A stretch of DNA of 22,067 nucleotides from CAYWWY01 sp964462525 (GCA_964462525.1 CAYWWY010000021.1:1-22067), one strand, 5' to 3'; shown: positions 1 to 8,110, counted from the first letter of the stretch. Numbers and translations: made by a program. The notes: generated by a model not told the origin, from the letters alone.

Positions 1-716
1 ACTTCTTTGACATGTTCGGATGATTGGAGCAACTGCTCGATAAATGTATTGTTGATCGAAAACCCTGCGAAGGTGATCGCATCTTCGATCTCTTTTCTGG
101 TCGAACCATAAGCCATTGGCTTCTTTCGATTGGTGATCAAGAATGGCAGAATCGAGGTCATGCCAATCACTTGAAGGTATTTGACCATAGGAAGAAGGCC
201 CCGGACGAAAGCGGGGATTTTTTCGTAAAAGGCAGACGAGGTGCCGTCAAGCGAGATGATCGCTTCTACCTCTTCGGGATACTTCGCAGCATAGTACTCG
301 CTGTAAATGCTGGAGAGGGAATGGGGCATCAACAGATAAGGCGGAGAAAAACCTGCTCCGGTCAACGCCGCCCGGGTTTCTTCCACATAGGCTTTGCAGG
401 TGCGTGGTAAGGAGGTTTCGCTGCTGAATCCCACCCCAAAGTACTCCACACAGATCGCAGTGTGCGATTTGCTCAGCGCACGCATCAGCGGGGCAAAATC
501 CGCAGATGGTAAGGGAGTTCCAAGCCCTGGCAGAAGTACGATCTTTTTCTCTCCTTCACCTATAGAATACACGTGCATCCTTCCATCCTGCACCTGTACC
601 ATCTGGCCATAGAGCTGTATCTTTTTCTTCTTGCTGCGGAAGAATGTGGCCCGAATGATCGTTCCAGCGGCCAGGATAATAACGATCACAAGTAGTACGA
701 CTCCAATGATGCTCAT
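1..716 (-). CDS. Alpha/beta hydrolase with N-terminal membrane anchor, C-terminus beyond window
   Basis: The reading frame starts at ATG 716 and is still open at base 1, giving about 238 residues. Residues 2-19 form one hydrophobic helix followed by a basic stretch (RSKKKK), so the protein is probably anchored with its catalytic part outside or peripheral. The hydrolase fold is shown by the oxyanion-type LLPGLG (61-66), the strand and turn VEYFGVGFSS (90-99), and a nucleophile-elbow position MPHSLSS with Ser133. The elbow departs from GxSxG, having Pro131 and Ser135 in place of the glycines. The aspartate and histidine of the triad would lie partly beyond the edge. The start follows an AGAAGG-type ribosome site, 30 bases after the GNAT stop, so the two genes are probably co-transcribed. 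The substrate is unknown; esterase, lipase or peptidase-like activity are all possible. The family call is fairly secure. Confidence 0.8.
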   Translation of the reverse strand, partial: MSIIGVVLLVIVIILAAGTIIRATFFRSKKKKIQLYGQMVQVQDGRMHVYSIGEGEKKIVLLPGLGTPLPSADFAPLMRALSKSHTAICVEYFGVGFSSETSLPRTCKAYVEETRAALTGAGFSPPYLLMPHSLSSIYSEYYAAKYPEEVEAIISLDGTSSAFYEKIPAFVRGLLPMVKYLQVIGMTSILPFLITNRKKPMAYGSTRKEIEDAITFAGFSINNTFIEQLLQSSEHVKE

Positions 717-746
717 CCTTCTTCCCCCTTGTTCTAAACTTTCGCT

Positions 747-1496
747 TTATTCGTCCTGCTCTGCCTCATCATACTCCCATGTTCCAAAAAAAGGATATCC
801 CAAGGTGTGCGCAACTTGGAGAGAGGCTTTCCTTTGCGGTTCCACCCGGATTTGAGGAATCTTATTCATTGCGAAAATCTGCTTGGTCAGTTCGCTTGCG
901 CACATAGCCCCAAATCCTTGATTGCGATAGTCTGGATGGGTCACATATCCCACATCGAAGATCCATTCTTCTTGATCGAATGCAAAAGCGCTGGCTCTGG
1001 AAACCATCTTTTCATGGATAAAAGCACCGAAAACCAAAGTATGGTCCAGTTCTACAAATCCCGCTTCCAAGTCTTCCTTCGAAGTGGCGTGTGTCATCTC
1101 CTCAAACGCAAACTGGTCAGACTCTTTCAGAGGCTGAACCACGACCCCCTGAGGGATTGGCTTTGGACGGAACTCCATTTCATTGGCATAAAAGAATCGA
1201 TCTGGCCGGTCTAGACGAAAACCGATCTTTTTCAAAAACTCCCGCATGCCCTGAAGATCGCGGATCGGGTTTCTCAGGCGCGCCTGATTCATTGCCCGTT
1301 CATAGATGTCACTGTTCACACACACCACACAAGTTGCATTGTCTGCGGTGGTAAAGATAGAAACTTGGTGTGTGGTGTCTTCTTCGCGGCGTTGTAGGAA
1401 AAAACCGGGTGTTTGCAGCAGTTGCTGGAAATTGCTCACCCGGAAGGTCCTGCCCCAATGCATCGTCCATATTCTCGGGTCTAAATCTTTTATCAT
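747..1496 (-). CDS. GNAT family N-acetyltransferase
   Basis: This 249-residue protein is predicted to transfer an acetyl group from acetyl-CoA to an amine. The C-terminal half (about 118-240) carries the GNAT fold. The acetyl-CoA loop is at 191-196 (RNQGFG), preceded by the beta-4 strand DVGYVTHPDY and followed by the helix and beta-5 segment ending in LGYPFFGTWEY. The N-terminal ~110 residues look like a second, degenerate GNAT-like or substrate-recognition domain, as in the larger Bacillota GNATs. ATG 1496 was chosen because AAAGGAG lies six bases upstream. The frame stays open further upstream, but that stretch has no ribosome site and lies in the leader downstream of the likely promoter at 1610-1618. 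The acceptor cannot be deduced. The alpha/beta hydrolase gene follows after 30 bases. Confidence 0.85.
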   Translation of the reverse strand: MIKDLDPRIWTMHWGRTFRVSNFQQLLQTPGFFLQRREEDTTHQVSIFTTADNATCVVCVNSDIYERAMNQARLRNPIRDLQGMREFLKKIGFRLDRPDRFFYANEMEFRPKPIPQGVVVQPLKESDQFAFEEMTHATSKEDLEAGFVELDHTLVFGAFIHEKMVSRASAFAFDQEEWIFDVGYVTHPDYRNQGFGAMCASELTKQIFAMNKIPQIRVEPQRKASLQVAHTLGYPFFGTWEYDEAEQDE

Positions 1497-1609
1497 GACG
1501 TACTCCTTTGCTGAGGTGGTGTATACCGGATATTCTTCTGAGGTCCTCATAGGAACCACTACTTGGTTTCTCGATGGCCTGTTCCCATCCACAAATCTTT
1601 GCGGAACCA

Positions 1610-1618
1610 ATTATAGCA
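1610..1618 (-). promoter_or_regulatory. Extended -10 promoter for the GNAT-hydrolase pair
   Basis: Reading on the minus strand gives TGCTATAAT, an extended -10 element (TGn plus a perfect TATAAT). No good -35 box lies 17 bases upstream, as is common for extended -10 promoters. A start near 1603 would give a leader of about 107 bases before ATG 1496. The identical nonamer occurs upstream of the UvrA-like gene at 20842-20850. Confidence 0.5.
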
Positions 1619-1941
1619 CATTGAGATTTCTCATCAGACCATGGTGATGAGTGTCACATAAATCGAAGAGTCCCTGATACGCGTTGCATTTGGCCCATTC
1701 CTTCAATGGGGTCATACCCTCATTCCTTTTCTTCAATACCCAATAGATAAACGGGATGGGAATGGTGGTCGAATGGCTCCCGATTCTACCGGTTCGTTTC
1801 CTGCTTCGGACCACGAGCCATCCCTGAGCAAGCATGGTTCGATGTCCAGTTATTCAATGATCCGGAGCGCCTTGGACAACAGAGCATGCATCTGGTCGTG
1901 AATGATTGGGTACATCCTCCGCTTCGCTTCGGTACCTTTTA

Positions 1942-1950
1942 TGGTACAAT
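1942..1950 (+). promoter_or_regulatory. Extended -10 promoter for the DUF7000-like gene
   Basis: TGGTACAAT fits an extended -10 element (TGn plus TACAAT, five of six matches to TATAAT). No convincing -35 box is present. The inverted repeat GTACC-N6-GGTAC (1932-1947) overlaps the -10 box. The predicted start near 1957 coincides with a 13-base palindrome, GTCAAATATTGAC, at 1958-1970. Both palindromes are placed where a repressor could act. This is inference from sequence alone. Confidence 0.4.
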
Positions 1951-1985
1951 ACCCCTAGTCAAATATTGACCATTAAAGGAGGACC

Positions 1986-2495
1986 ATGAACACACTCGAC
2001 AAGGACATTCAAGAATTACGGAAACGCTTAAAGGATGAGGTGATCCAGCGGGCTTATCGAGGGATCCTCGCATACATGTCTCGTTTGCGGACGGTGTTTG
2101 CCGGTCTGCGGGGGGAACGCGCGATAAGTGGGTTGTACCAAGGGTATTTCGACATGACCTACTTTGCCCTGTTCTCCGAAGAGCTGAAGGCGAGGGACCT
2201 TAAACTCGCAGTGGTCTTCAACTACGAATCGTTTGCTTTTGAGGTATGGCTTGCTGCTCGGAATCGAAAGGTACAGAGGCGGTATTGGGAGCTGCTTCTT
2301 GACTCCGGTTACACGAAGCACCCGCTTGTTGAGCCTGCTGTTGGCATCGACGCGATTGTGATGGCTGTGCTTGCCCAAGAGTATTCCTTTGAGGAGGAAG
2401 AAACCCTCACCGCCCGAATCGTTGAAGGGGTGGCTGCCTTTGAAGGAGACATTTTGTCATTTTTCATGGAGTTGGATGCAAGAAAAGTACTGTGA
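1986..2495 (+). CDS. DUF7000-like conserved protein of unknown function
   Basis: This is a 169-residue soluble protein with no signal peptide or membrane segment. It opens with a charged helical stretch (DKDIQELRKRLKDE), then a conserved-looking core LYQGYFDMTYFALF (about 50-63), a hydrophobic strand LKLAVVFNYESFAFEVWLAARN, and an acidic helical C-terminus. This layout resembles a family of small uncharacterised Bacillota proteins that I associate with DUF7000, but the family assignment is from memory. ATG 1986 follows AAAGGAGG at the expected spacing. The methyltransferase gene begins 46 bases after the stop and is probably in the same transcript. No function is proposed. Confidence 0.7.
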   Translation: MNTLDKDIQELRKRLKDEVIQRAYRGILAYMSRLRTVFAGLRGERAISGLYQGYFDMTYFALFSEELKARDLKLAVVFNYESFAFEVWLAARNRKVQRRYWELLLDSGYTKHPLVEPAVGIDAIVMAVLAQEYSFEEEETLTARIVEGVAAFEGDILSFFMELDARKVL

Positions 2496-2541
2496 TGACG
2501 CTCGGGCATAAATGAGCATTGTGATTCCTTTGGAGAGAAGA

Positions 2542-3174
2542 ATGATGAACGATTGTCCCTTGTGCGGGAGTAAATCCGCGTGTTTTGCTGATTACCGTTC
2601 GGTGTCTTATTTGCGTTGCGATGGATGCAAGAGCGTTTGGATGGATCCAAAGTACCACCTGAAGCCGAACGATGAGAAAGCGCGGTATGAAAAACACAAC
2701 AATGATCCAGGCGATCCCAGATACCAAGCATTTGTGAGGCCGGTGATCACGGAGGCGGAACGATGGTGCGGGGTTGGTTCTGAAGGCCTTGATTTTGGGG
2801 CGGGTCCTGGGCCTGTGATCAGCATGCTTTTATCAGACAAGGGGTATCGTATGAGAACGTATGATCCGTTTTTTTGGCCGGATCACCATCTGTGCGAGAT
2901 CTCTTATGATTTTGTGGTTTGCTGCGAAGTGATCGAGCACTTTCATTTTCCTCGTCGGGCTTTTGAGATGTTGCGTCGATGCCTTCGTCCTGGAGGCGTT
3001 CTTGTCATGATGACGGAACTGTACCGGGATAAAACGGATTTTCCCACTTGGTACTACAAAAACGACGAAACCCACGTTTTCTTCTACCATCCTCACGCTT
3101 TTTCCTGGATCCAAAATTACTTCGGTTTCTCCTTTTGCGAAATCGACGGTCGTGTGATAGTCTTACAGGTCTGA
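2542..3174 (+). CDS. Zinc-ribbon class I SAM-dependent methyltransferase
   Basis: This 210-residue protein has two parts. Residues 5-29 hold a CxxC...CxxC zinc ribbon (Cys5, Cys8, Cys26, Cys29). From about 80 it has a class I methyltransferase fold, with the SAM loop LDFGAGPGP (83-91), a second acidic strand (MRTYDPFF), the motif-IV-like DFVVCCEVIEHFHF and a post-motif LRPGGVLVMMTELY. Such zinc-ribbon methyltransferases modify varied small molecules or cell-wall and antibiotic precursors; the substrate here is unknown. ATG 2542 or ATG 2545 is the likely start, both served by GGAGAG at 2532-2537. The open frame extends ten codons upstream without a ribosome site. The stop lies inside the inverted repeat shared with the convergent MFS gene. 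Confidence 0.85.
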   Translation: MMNDCPLCGSKSACFADYRSVSYLRCDGCKSVWMDPKYHLKPNDEKARYEKHNNDPGDPRYQAFVRPVITEAERWCGVGSEGLDFGAGPGPVISMLLSDKGYRMRTYDPFFWPDHHLCEISYDFVVCCEVIEHFHFPRRAFEMLRRCLRPGGVLVMMTELYRDKTDFPTWYYKNDETHVFFYHPHAFSWIQNYFGFSFCEIDGRVIVLQV

Positions 3175-3193
3175 TCGAGCGAATTTCAGACCT
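3167..3193. terminator. Convergent inverted repeat, probable bidirectional terminator
   Basis: AGGTCTGA at 3167-3174 and TCAGACCT at 3186-3193 form a perfect 8-bp stem with an 11-base loop. A short T run (3193-3196) follows on the plus strand; the minus-strand side lacks a T run. The methyltransferase stop (3172-3174) is the end of the left arm, and the MFS stop (3186-3188, read on the minus strand) is the start of the right arm. Position between convergent genes supports a terminator role, though the stem is short. Confidence 0.55.
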
Positions 3194-4364
3194 TTTGCCT
3201 TATCGGGACCTGCAGAGGGTCGGGGGTTTTGATGTGCATGGCGTAGAATACCAGCGCCATAAGGAACCCTCCCATGACAAGGAGGAAAGCGGGCTGATAC
3301 CCGGAGAAATTGATGACCAATCCAAATAGGCTCAGGGATATGGATTGCGAAACGACCAATACGATGTTGTTTAACCCGAATATTTTCCCTTGATGGTTTG
3401 CTGCCGCGACACTGGAGACAATCGAAACGTTGAAGGCGTACACAAATCCCAAAGCAATGCTAAACAGGAACAAGAATACAATTGGGAAGATCAAACCGCT
3501 GTTCAACAAGGGGGCAAAGAAGAGGGAAAGGAGCAAGAAGACACTGATCAGGATTGATAGCGAGAAGATGTACAGGTTTTTGCGGCCGACTTTCTTGCTG
3601 CACAAGCCCGCCATCGAAGAAGTGAGTCCGCTGAGGAGGGTAGACAGTCCCATGATCATGGACGCAACTCCAATAGATACGGAAAAGCTGTTGCTGATAA
3701 AGGATGTCAAGTACGGGAGAATCCCACCGATCGAAAACCAAATCCCGAATTGAGAGATAAGAACGAATAGGATGGTTCGATTGAGGGCAAATGGTCTTTG
3801 CTGAACCTCTTCGCTTATGTCGGGTTGTATTGGCTTAGGCTCTTTTCGCAAAAGGAACAGAGGAGCGACAAAGACCAGCGCAGCGATTGAAAAAACAACA
3901 AAGACCAGTTCCACTCGGATTCCCATGAGCAATCCGACAAAGAGAGAAGATACAAACATGGAGATGTTGACGCTTCCCATGATCCATCCATAGTTCTTGT
4001 CGCGCGCTTCTGGTTTACTGGCGCGGCTTACTAGTGCAGAAAATGGGGTCAGAATGCTAAACATCGATGTCACGAATAAAATGGAGACAAAATATAGAAG
4101 AACCGTATTCGGAAAGCAAAAGGCAAAGAGCATGATCAGAGCAACCAGAAATAGAAGTTTTGTGTAGGTGAGGTGTTTCTGATTCTTGTCTCCGAAATAA
4201 CCGAAGAACATGCCGGTAAAGACAGTAATGAACATTCCAATGGAGACAAGATTTCCTGCAATGGCCGTTGAACCAAACTGATCGCTTAGAAAAGGGATCA
4301 GAAAGAAATTGAACACCCCGTATAGGATCCCAATGGAAATACTTCCCAAAAGCAGCCTAATCAT
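3186..4364 (-). CDS. Major facilitator superfamily transporter
   Basis: This 392-residue integral membrane protein has about twelve hydrophobic segments. The cytoplasmic loop between helices 2 and 3 carries an MFS motif-A-like sequence, GYFGDKNQKH (about 58-67), and a second basic motif-A-like loop, SKKVGRKN, follows helix 8 in the C-terminal half. Length matches the usual 390-420 residues of sugar or drug MFS carriers. The start ATG 4364 overlaps the end of the ADP-ribosylglycohydrolase gene by eight bases, indicating translational coupling. It is the last gene of the operon, so uptake or export of an operon-related metabolite is the simplest role. It is redundant with, or complementary to, the ABC importer upstream. 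Drug efflux cannot be excluded. Confidence 0.85.
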   Translation of the reverse strand: MIRLLLGSISIGILYGVFNFFLIPFLSDQFGSTAIAGNLVSIGMFITVFTGMFFGYFGDKNQKHLTYTKLLFLVALIMLFAFCFPNTVLLYFVSILFVTSMFSILTPFSALVSRASKPEARDKNYGWIMGSVNISMFVSSLFVGLLMGIRVELVFVVFSIAALVFVAPLFLLRKEPKPIQPDISEEVQQRPFALNRTILFVLISQFGIWFSIGGILPYLTSFISNSFSVSIGVASMIMGLSTLLSGLTSSMAGLCSKKVGRKNLYIFSLSILISVFLLLSLFFAPLLNSGLIFPIVFLFLFSIALGFVYAFNVSIVSSVAAANHQGKIFGLNNIVLVVSQSISLSLFGLVINFSGYQPAFLLVMGGFLMALVFYAMHIKTPDPLQVPIRQKV

Positions 4365-5364
4365 GGAGATCCTGTTCGATTCTTTCGATCAGGCTGGCTT
4401 CATGAGCCAAGTTCAGGCGGTTAACCTTTGTGACCCGTTCGATGATGGATTGAGGGATGTTGTTCTCGATCGCCTGAAACGCACAGAGCGCCCCGGCGAT
4501 GGCGGCTATGGTGTCGGTATCTCCGCCGATCGACGCCCCCATGCAGATGGCCAACCATACGTCTTCCCGGCAGTAGGCGCTGATGGCAATCGCCGCTCCG
4601 GTTACATCGACCGCTTCCATGGTTGTTCCCAACACACCATAGATCCACTCCAAACGCTCTTGATCGGATATCTTGCTCCGCTCTTGTGCGGATGTCTTGC
4701 TGGAAAGCCCCTTCATGATTTTCAATCGCTGCGCTATGGATGGACCGACAAACTCGTTGCGCGAAAGGTCTGCTCCAATCTTTGCACCATCGATTGCTGC
4801 GTCGATCATTTCTTCCGCGGTCGCTTCTTGAAAAACGGCTTTGTACGCAAATCCCAAAGCGAGCGACGATTCTATGGCTAGGTTCGTGTCGTGTGTGGGG
4901 GTTACGCAGTCCATGATTGCTTGAATCAAGGCTGGTTTTTTTGCATGAAGATTGCAGAGAACCGGAGCGAGAACCCTCATGGGAGCGCCGCTGGTTGTTC
5001 CGCCGGTTTCTGATTCTTCCCCCCGTTTGAACCTTTCGATCGCTTTTTGTGAACTCGGTCCGATGTATCCTTTACCAATCGGATCGCAGTCATCGAACCA
5101 ATGTACAAGCGCCCTTTTCACGGTTTCCTGGGAGAAATCCCCGTTGGTTGCATAGGCCCCGATCAGATACAGAACCTGTTCGGTGTCATCGGTGATCTGC
5201 CCTCGTTCCAAGGCGGGGTGGATCAACGAGTGGACAGGGTCCAACAGATCCTCAACAAATCCAAAAGAATCGTGGATTTGTCGGTAGGTCATGAATTCAG
5301 TGACCATCCCCATGGCGTCTCCGACTGCAAAGGCTTCAAGAACCCGTTTGTACCGGTTTGTCAT
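4357..5364 (-). CDS. ADP-ribosylglycohydrolase family protein
   Basis: This 335-residue cytosolic enzyme belongs to the DraG/ARH family, whose members cleave N- or O-glycosidic ADP-ribosyl or related ribosyl bonds using two magnesium ions. The metal ligands are recognisable as GDAMG (15-19), TDDTE (58-62) and GGDTDT (280-285, Asp282 and Asp284), in the family's order and spacing. ATG 5364 was chosen because AAGGAG lies eight bases upstream and it forms an ATGA overlap with the preceding stop; seven further codons upstream are open but lie over the ribosome site. In sugar operons such proteins have been suggested to hydrolyse nucleosides or ADP-ribosyl metabolites rather than proteins, so the substrate here is open. 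It is flanked by an NAD-kinase-like gene and an MFS carrier. Confidence 0.88.
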   Translation of the reverse strand: MTNRYKRVLEAFAVGDAMGMVTEFMTYRQIHDSFGFVEDLLDPVHSLIHPALERGQITDDTEQVLYLIGAYATNGDFSQETVKRALVHWFDDCDPIGKGYIGPSSQKAIERFKRGEESETGGTTSGAPMRVLAPVLCNLHAKKPALIQAIMDCVTPTHDTNLAIESSLALGFAYKAVFQEATAEEMIDAAIDGAKIGADLSRNEFVGPSIAQRLKIMKGLSSKTSAQERSKISDQERLEWIYGVLGTTMEAVDVTGAAIAISAYCREDVWLAICMGASIGGDTDTIAAIAGALCAFQAIENNIPQSIIERVTKVNRLNLAHEASLIERIEQDLHD

Positions 5365-6332
5365 TGATCGTTCTCCTTCACGCATAATCCGGCAAATTCA
5401 TTGGCCTGGATCTGGATTTCCTTCGAGCGGCTCAAGTCGATTCTCGGGTTCCCGTCGAGGATGCAGAACGCGTTGAAATTCGATGCTTGTACCACATCTT
5501 TGTCACGGAAAATCACCTGTCTCACATCGGCGCACGCGCTATCTGAATGATCGTCGATGCAGATGATGGGTTGGGAGGAAAGGATCATTCCCGAGTGACT
5601 ATCGCAATACGGAATTTTGCAAAAAAGGCCATTCACGGCCCGAAATGCATAGAATTGCTCCTCCTTTTGGGAAAAAGGGGACAGGATGATCTGCGATATC
5701 CTTCCTTGGGGCAGTATCGCGCGACCGTTGACCGCTACAAAGCAGTCCTCTGTGTCGATCGTGCCTGGATGCTTGAGGATTCTCTCGGATTGATAAAAAA
5801 AGCGGGCGGCATCGACAGTTTTGATTTCATTGTCTACTGTGGATACCAGGGTGTCCGAGATGACTACATCGTTGAAAGCAGTGCCCCGATACTGGCCATC
5901 TTCAAACACATCGAGTCCTCGCGTCCATTGCGGGGCGATCCGATTGAAATCAAACCGGGCCACATCCTCCGCAGATCGAAACGCCGTGAAGGGACCGCAA
6001 TTGGCCGTTCCCAAAGCCACGTTGGCAATAGGAACTTGCTTTCCAGTTGATCGCATCCCATAGATCAGATCCGATACCGTGCCATCCCCTCCAAAGGAAA
6101 GGATCATATCCATTTCAGCCAGATCTCTCCCTGCGTGTTCCGTATCGCGAAAATCCTTGGTCACTTCTTTTGACCCGATTACTTGAGGCCGGAGATGGTC
6201 TTGCACATAGATCAGGGTGGAAGCGGTGCAATAGATTCGTTTTCCGTTCAGAGCCGGTGCCAAAGAAGGAAGAAACCGCCGAAAGGCTTCTCTATTGCCT
6301 GAATTGGGGTTGACCACGATCCCGATTTTCAC
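5361..6332 (-). CDS. AcoX/NAD-kinase-like small-molecule kinase
   Basis: This 323-residue protein shows the NAD kinase/diacylglycerol kinase superfamily fold. An N-terminal strand and turn, IGIVVNPNSG (3-12), is followed by the nucleotide-binding GGDGT (81-85) and then VALGTANCGPF (about 105-115), in the place where NAD kinases have their second nucleotide loop. The overall form is closest to the AcoX-type predicted ATP-NAD kinases (COG3199), not to the housekeeping NAD kinase. The start is GTG 6332, one base after the SorC stop, with no clear ribosome site, so translation is probably coupled. The stop overlaps the next start as ATGA. Phosphorylation of a nucleotide-like or sugar substrate is plausible but unproven. 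Its pairing with ADP-ribosylglycohydrolase suggests a nucleotide or ADP-ribose-type metabolite. Confidence 0.75.
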   Translation of the reverse strand: MKIGIVVNPNSGNREAFRRFLPSLAPALNGKRIYCTASTLIYVQDHLRPQVIGSKEVTKDFRDTEHAGRDLAEMDMILSFGGDGTVSDLIYGMRSTGKQVPIANVALGTANCGPFTAFRSAEDVARFDFNRIAPQWTRGLDVFEDGQYRGTAFNDVVISDTLVSTVDNEIKTVDAARFFYQSERILKHPGTIDTEDCFVAVNGRAILPQGRISQIILSPFSQKEEQFYAFRAVNGLFCKIPYCDSHSGMILSSQPIICIDDHSDSACADVRQVIFRDKDVVQASNFNAFCILDGNPRIDLSRSKEIQIQANEFAGLCVKENDQ

Positions 6333-6333
6333 G

Positions 6334-7281
6334 TTAGCATTCCCGTTCCAAAATCCGGATGGCTGTATGCTTGTCGGTCACCAACGAGTTGATGTATCCT
6401 GTTTTGATCGCTGTATAGATCGCATCGGTCTTTTCTTTTCCCCCAGCGATTCCGATCACCTTGGGGACCTGTTTCAATTGGGAAAGAGAGATCCCAAGAA
6501 TGCTTTCGTCGGCAGAAGCGCATGGAGCTCCGTCTTTGGTAAAAAATCGCGCGGCAATATCACCAATCGCAGTTTGTTTGAGGAGAAAGGAAAAAAAGTC
6601 GGGATCATAGATATCACGAAAGGTGTTTGAAAGCGAGATGGGTTCTCCAATCCCTACAATTGCCAGATCCAGTTTCTTCCACATCTCAACCACCAGGCTG
6701 ATCGCATCGTCCTCAAGCATCATCTGCAAGGTTTTTGCGTGTTTCATGTGCGCTGGAGCATAGAGATAGTATCGCTTGCTGCGGAAGGCGTTTGCGATCT
6801 TTTCAACGATGGAATTCATCTGATACTCATGCCGAATCTGTCCCACTCCGCCAATCAGGGGCACAAAGGTTGTATTCGGAAGCTCTCCATTGAACACGAT
6901 TCGCTCTACTGTTTCATATAACGTTCTTCCCCAGGAAATGCCAATCAACTGATTGTCTTTGAGATATCCCGACAGAAACCGGGCTGCGGAAAAGCCCAAA
7001 GACCGGATGACATCCCCATTTGGATCCACATCCGATACAACAACATGGTTCAGGTGGCATTTCTGTTTCAGCGCATCCGCGATTTCTTCCGAATGAACCA
7101 TCGTGCCTGGATCGATCTCGATCTTGAGAATCCCTTCTTCTTTTGCGCGCGAAAGGAGTCGGCTGACTTGAGGACGAGAAATTCCCAGGGTTTTCGCAAT
7201 CTCGTTTTGCGTTTTCTCCTCAAAGTAATAGAGCCGACAGACGCGCACCATTGCGTCTCTGTCAGCGATCAAACTTTTCAT
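6334..7281 (-). CDS. SorC/DeoR-type sugar-responsive transcriptional regulator
   Basis: This 315-residue regulator has an N-terminal helix-turn-helix (about 24-43, NEIAKTLGISRPQVSRLL), then the SorC-family effector domain, which is related to sugar-phosphate isomerases. Features include ISWGRTLYETV (about 114-124), PLIGGVGQ (about 140-147) and VPKVIGIAGGKEKTDAI near the C-terminus. SorC regulators usually sense a phosphorylated sugar made by their own pathway, which here would fit the product of the adjacent PfkB kinase. ATG 7281 lies inside the end of the kinase gene (20-base overlap) with AAAGGAGGG just upstream. The likely target is the operon's own promoter at 15104-15132, where a palindrome TGTTCAGAACA lies downstream of the start site. 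That operator assignment is inference. Confidence 0.9.
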   Translation of the reverse strand: MKSLIADRDAMVRVCRLYYFEEKTQNEIAKTLGISRPQVSRLLSRAKEEGILKIEIDPGTMVHSEEIADALKQKCHLNHVVVSDVDPNGDVIRSLGFSAARFLSGYLKDNQLIGISWGRTLYETVERIVFNGELPNTTFVPLIGGVGQIRHEYQMNSIVEKIANAFRSKRYYLYAPAHMKHAKTLQMMLEDDAISLVVEMWKKLDLAIVGIGEPISLSNTFRDIYDPDFFSFLLKQTAIGDIAARFFTKDGAPCASADESILGISLSQLKQVPKVIGIAGGKEKTDAIYTAIKTGYINSLVTDKHTAIRILEREC

Positions 7282-8110
7282 CTCTCTCCCTCCTTTGAAA
7301 AAAAAGATTGGGGCCGAGCCGAGCGATCACTTGGGAGGCAATCAAGTGACCATGATACACGCTTTGGGATATATTCCCTGTAGTGGCGTACATTCGGACA
7401 AATCCGGAACAAAATGCGTCTCCGGCTCCTGTCGTATCGAGCACACGTCCTGAGATCGGTGACACCGCAAATGAAAAGACCTTTCCTTTTTCGTCTCGGA
7501 ACAATGTTTCTTCCGAACCTTGGGTAATAATCACTTTTGATCGAATCCGATCGATATCGGTTCCAAGCATTTTGGACTCAGATTGGGAAACAATCACAAA
7601 ATCCGCTTGGTGGGAGATCTTTACTATATTGTCTTTTCCAAAATAGAATCCGCATCCTCCAGGAACGTACACCTTCAGTGCGGAAGGAAACCGGTGAAAG
7701 GTATCTTCGGCAACGGATTCGAAGCTTTCCGCGATACAAACCGCTTGATACTCCTTCTCTTCGACGGTCCCATCGAACAGGGCCTTGCCTCCCAAAGATA
7801 CAATCCGCCTTTGCCTCTCGCGATCGATCAGGACAAGAGTATAGGCGCCGGGTCCTTCTTCTTTCTGATAGACCAGCCTCAATTTGCTCTCACCCAGTTG
7901 ATCGATGATACGTTCTGCGTTCGAATCGGTTCCGGTTCCAAAGTAAAAATCAACCTGGCTTTCCTCGGAAAGATTCAGCGCGATGTTCGCTCCGCTTCCC
8001 CCGATATACATATGCTGTTCTTTTGCAAAGACCATCGAATCGTCTTCGGGAAAAGCGTCGAGCAGGATGTATTGATCGATCGAAGCTGCGCCAATGACCG
8101 CCACCCTCAC
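7262..8110 (-). CDS. PfkB-family carbohydrate kinase
   Basis: This 282-residue cytosolic kinase phosphorylates a sugar or nucleoside with ATP. It carries both family signatures: GGSGANIALNLS (37-48) near the substrate site, and DTTGAGDAF (225-233) with catalytic base Asp231 and the anion hole. It is slightly shorter than typical ribokinases or fructokinases (300-330). GTG 8110 is chosen because it overlaps the permease stop as GTGA and places VAVIGAASIDQY at the usual N-terminal strand; a second GTG two codons later is possible. The longer open frame upstream runs out of frame through the permease gene and is not coding. With the dehydrogenase and class I aldolase of the same operon, it could phosphorylate a ketose before aldol cleavage. 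Confidence 0.9.
   Translation of the reverse strand: MRVAVIGAASIDQYILLDAFPEDDSMVFAKEQHMYIGGSGANIALNLSEESQVDFYFGTGTDSNAERIIDQLGESKLRLVYQKEEGPGAYTLVLIDRERQRRIVSLGGKALFDGTVEEKEYQAVCIAESFESVAEDTFHRFPSALKVYVPGGCGFYFGKDNIVKISHQADFVIVSQSESKMLGTDIDRIRSKVIITQGSEETLFRDEKGKVFSFAVSPISGRVLDTTGAGDAFCSGFVRMYATTGNISQSVYHGHLIASQVIARLGPNLFFQRRERDEKFDR

Larger units (their letters stand above)
1497..1985. other. Divergent intergenic region, no convincing gene
   Basis: This 489-base gap separates the divergent GNAT and DUF7000-like genes and holds the two promoters described separately. A minus-strand frame at 1611-1835 (74 codons, with a segment IYWVLKKRNEGMTPLKEW) reads like protein, but it has no ribosome site and no family I recognise. 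It may be the decayed C-terminal end of a lost gene, or chance. No RNA gene or clear riboswitch was seen. Confidence 0.5.

Noticed and set aside
1316..1380. Repeated CACACACCACAC / GGTGTGTGGTGT stretches
   Set aside because: They lie inside the GNAT coding frame, are imperfect, and reflect codon choice rather than a structural element.
1611..1835. A 74-codon minus-strand frame in the divergent intergenic region
   Set aside because: No ribosome site, it covers the GNAT promoter region, and no family is recognised; kept only as a possible remnant.
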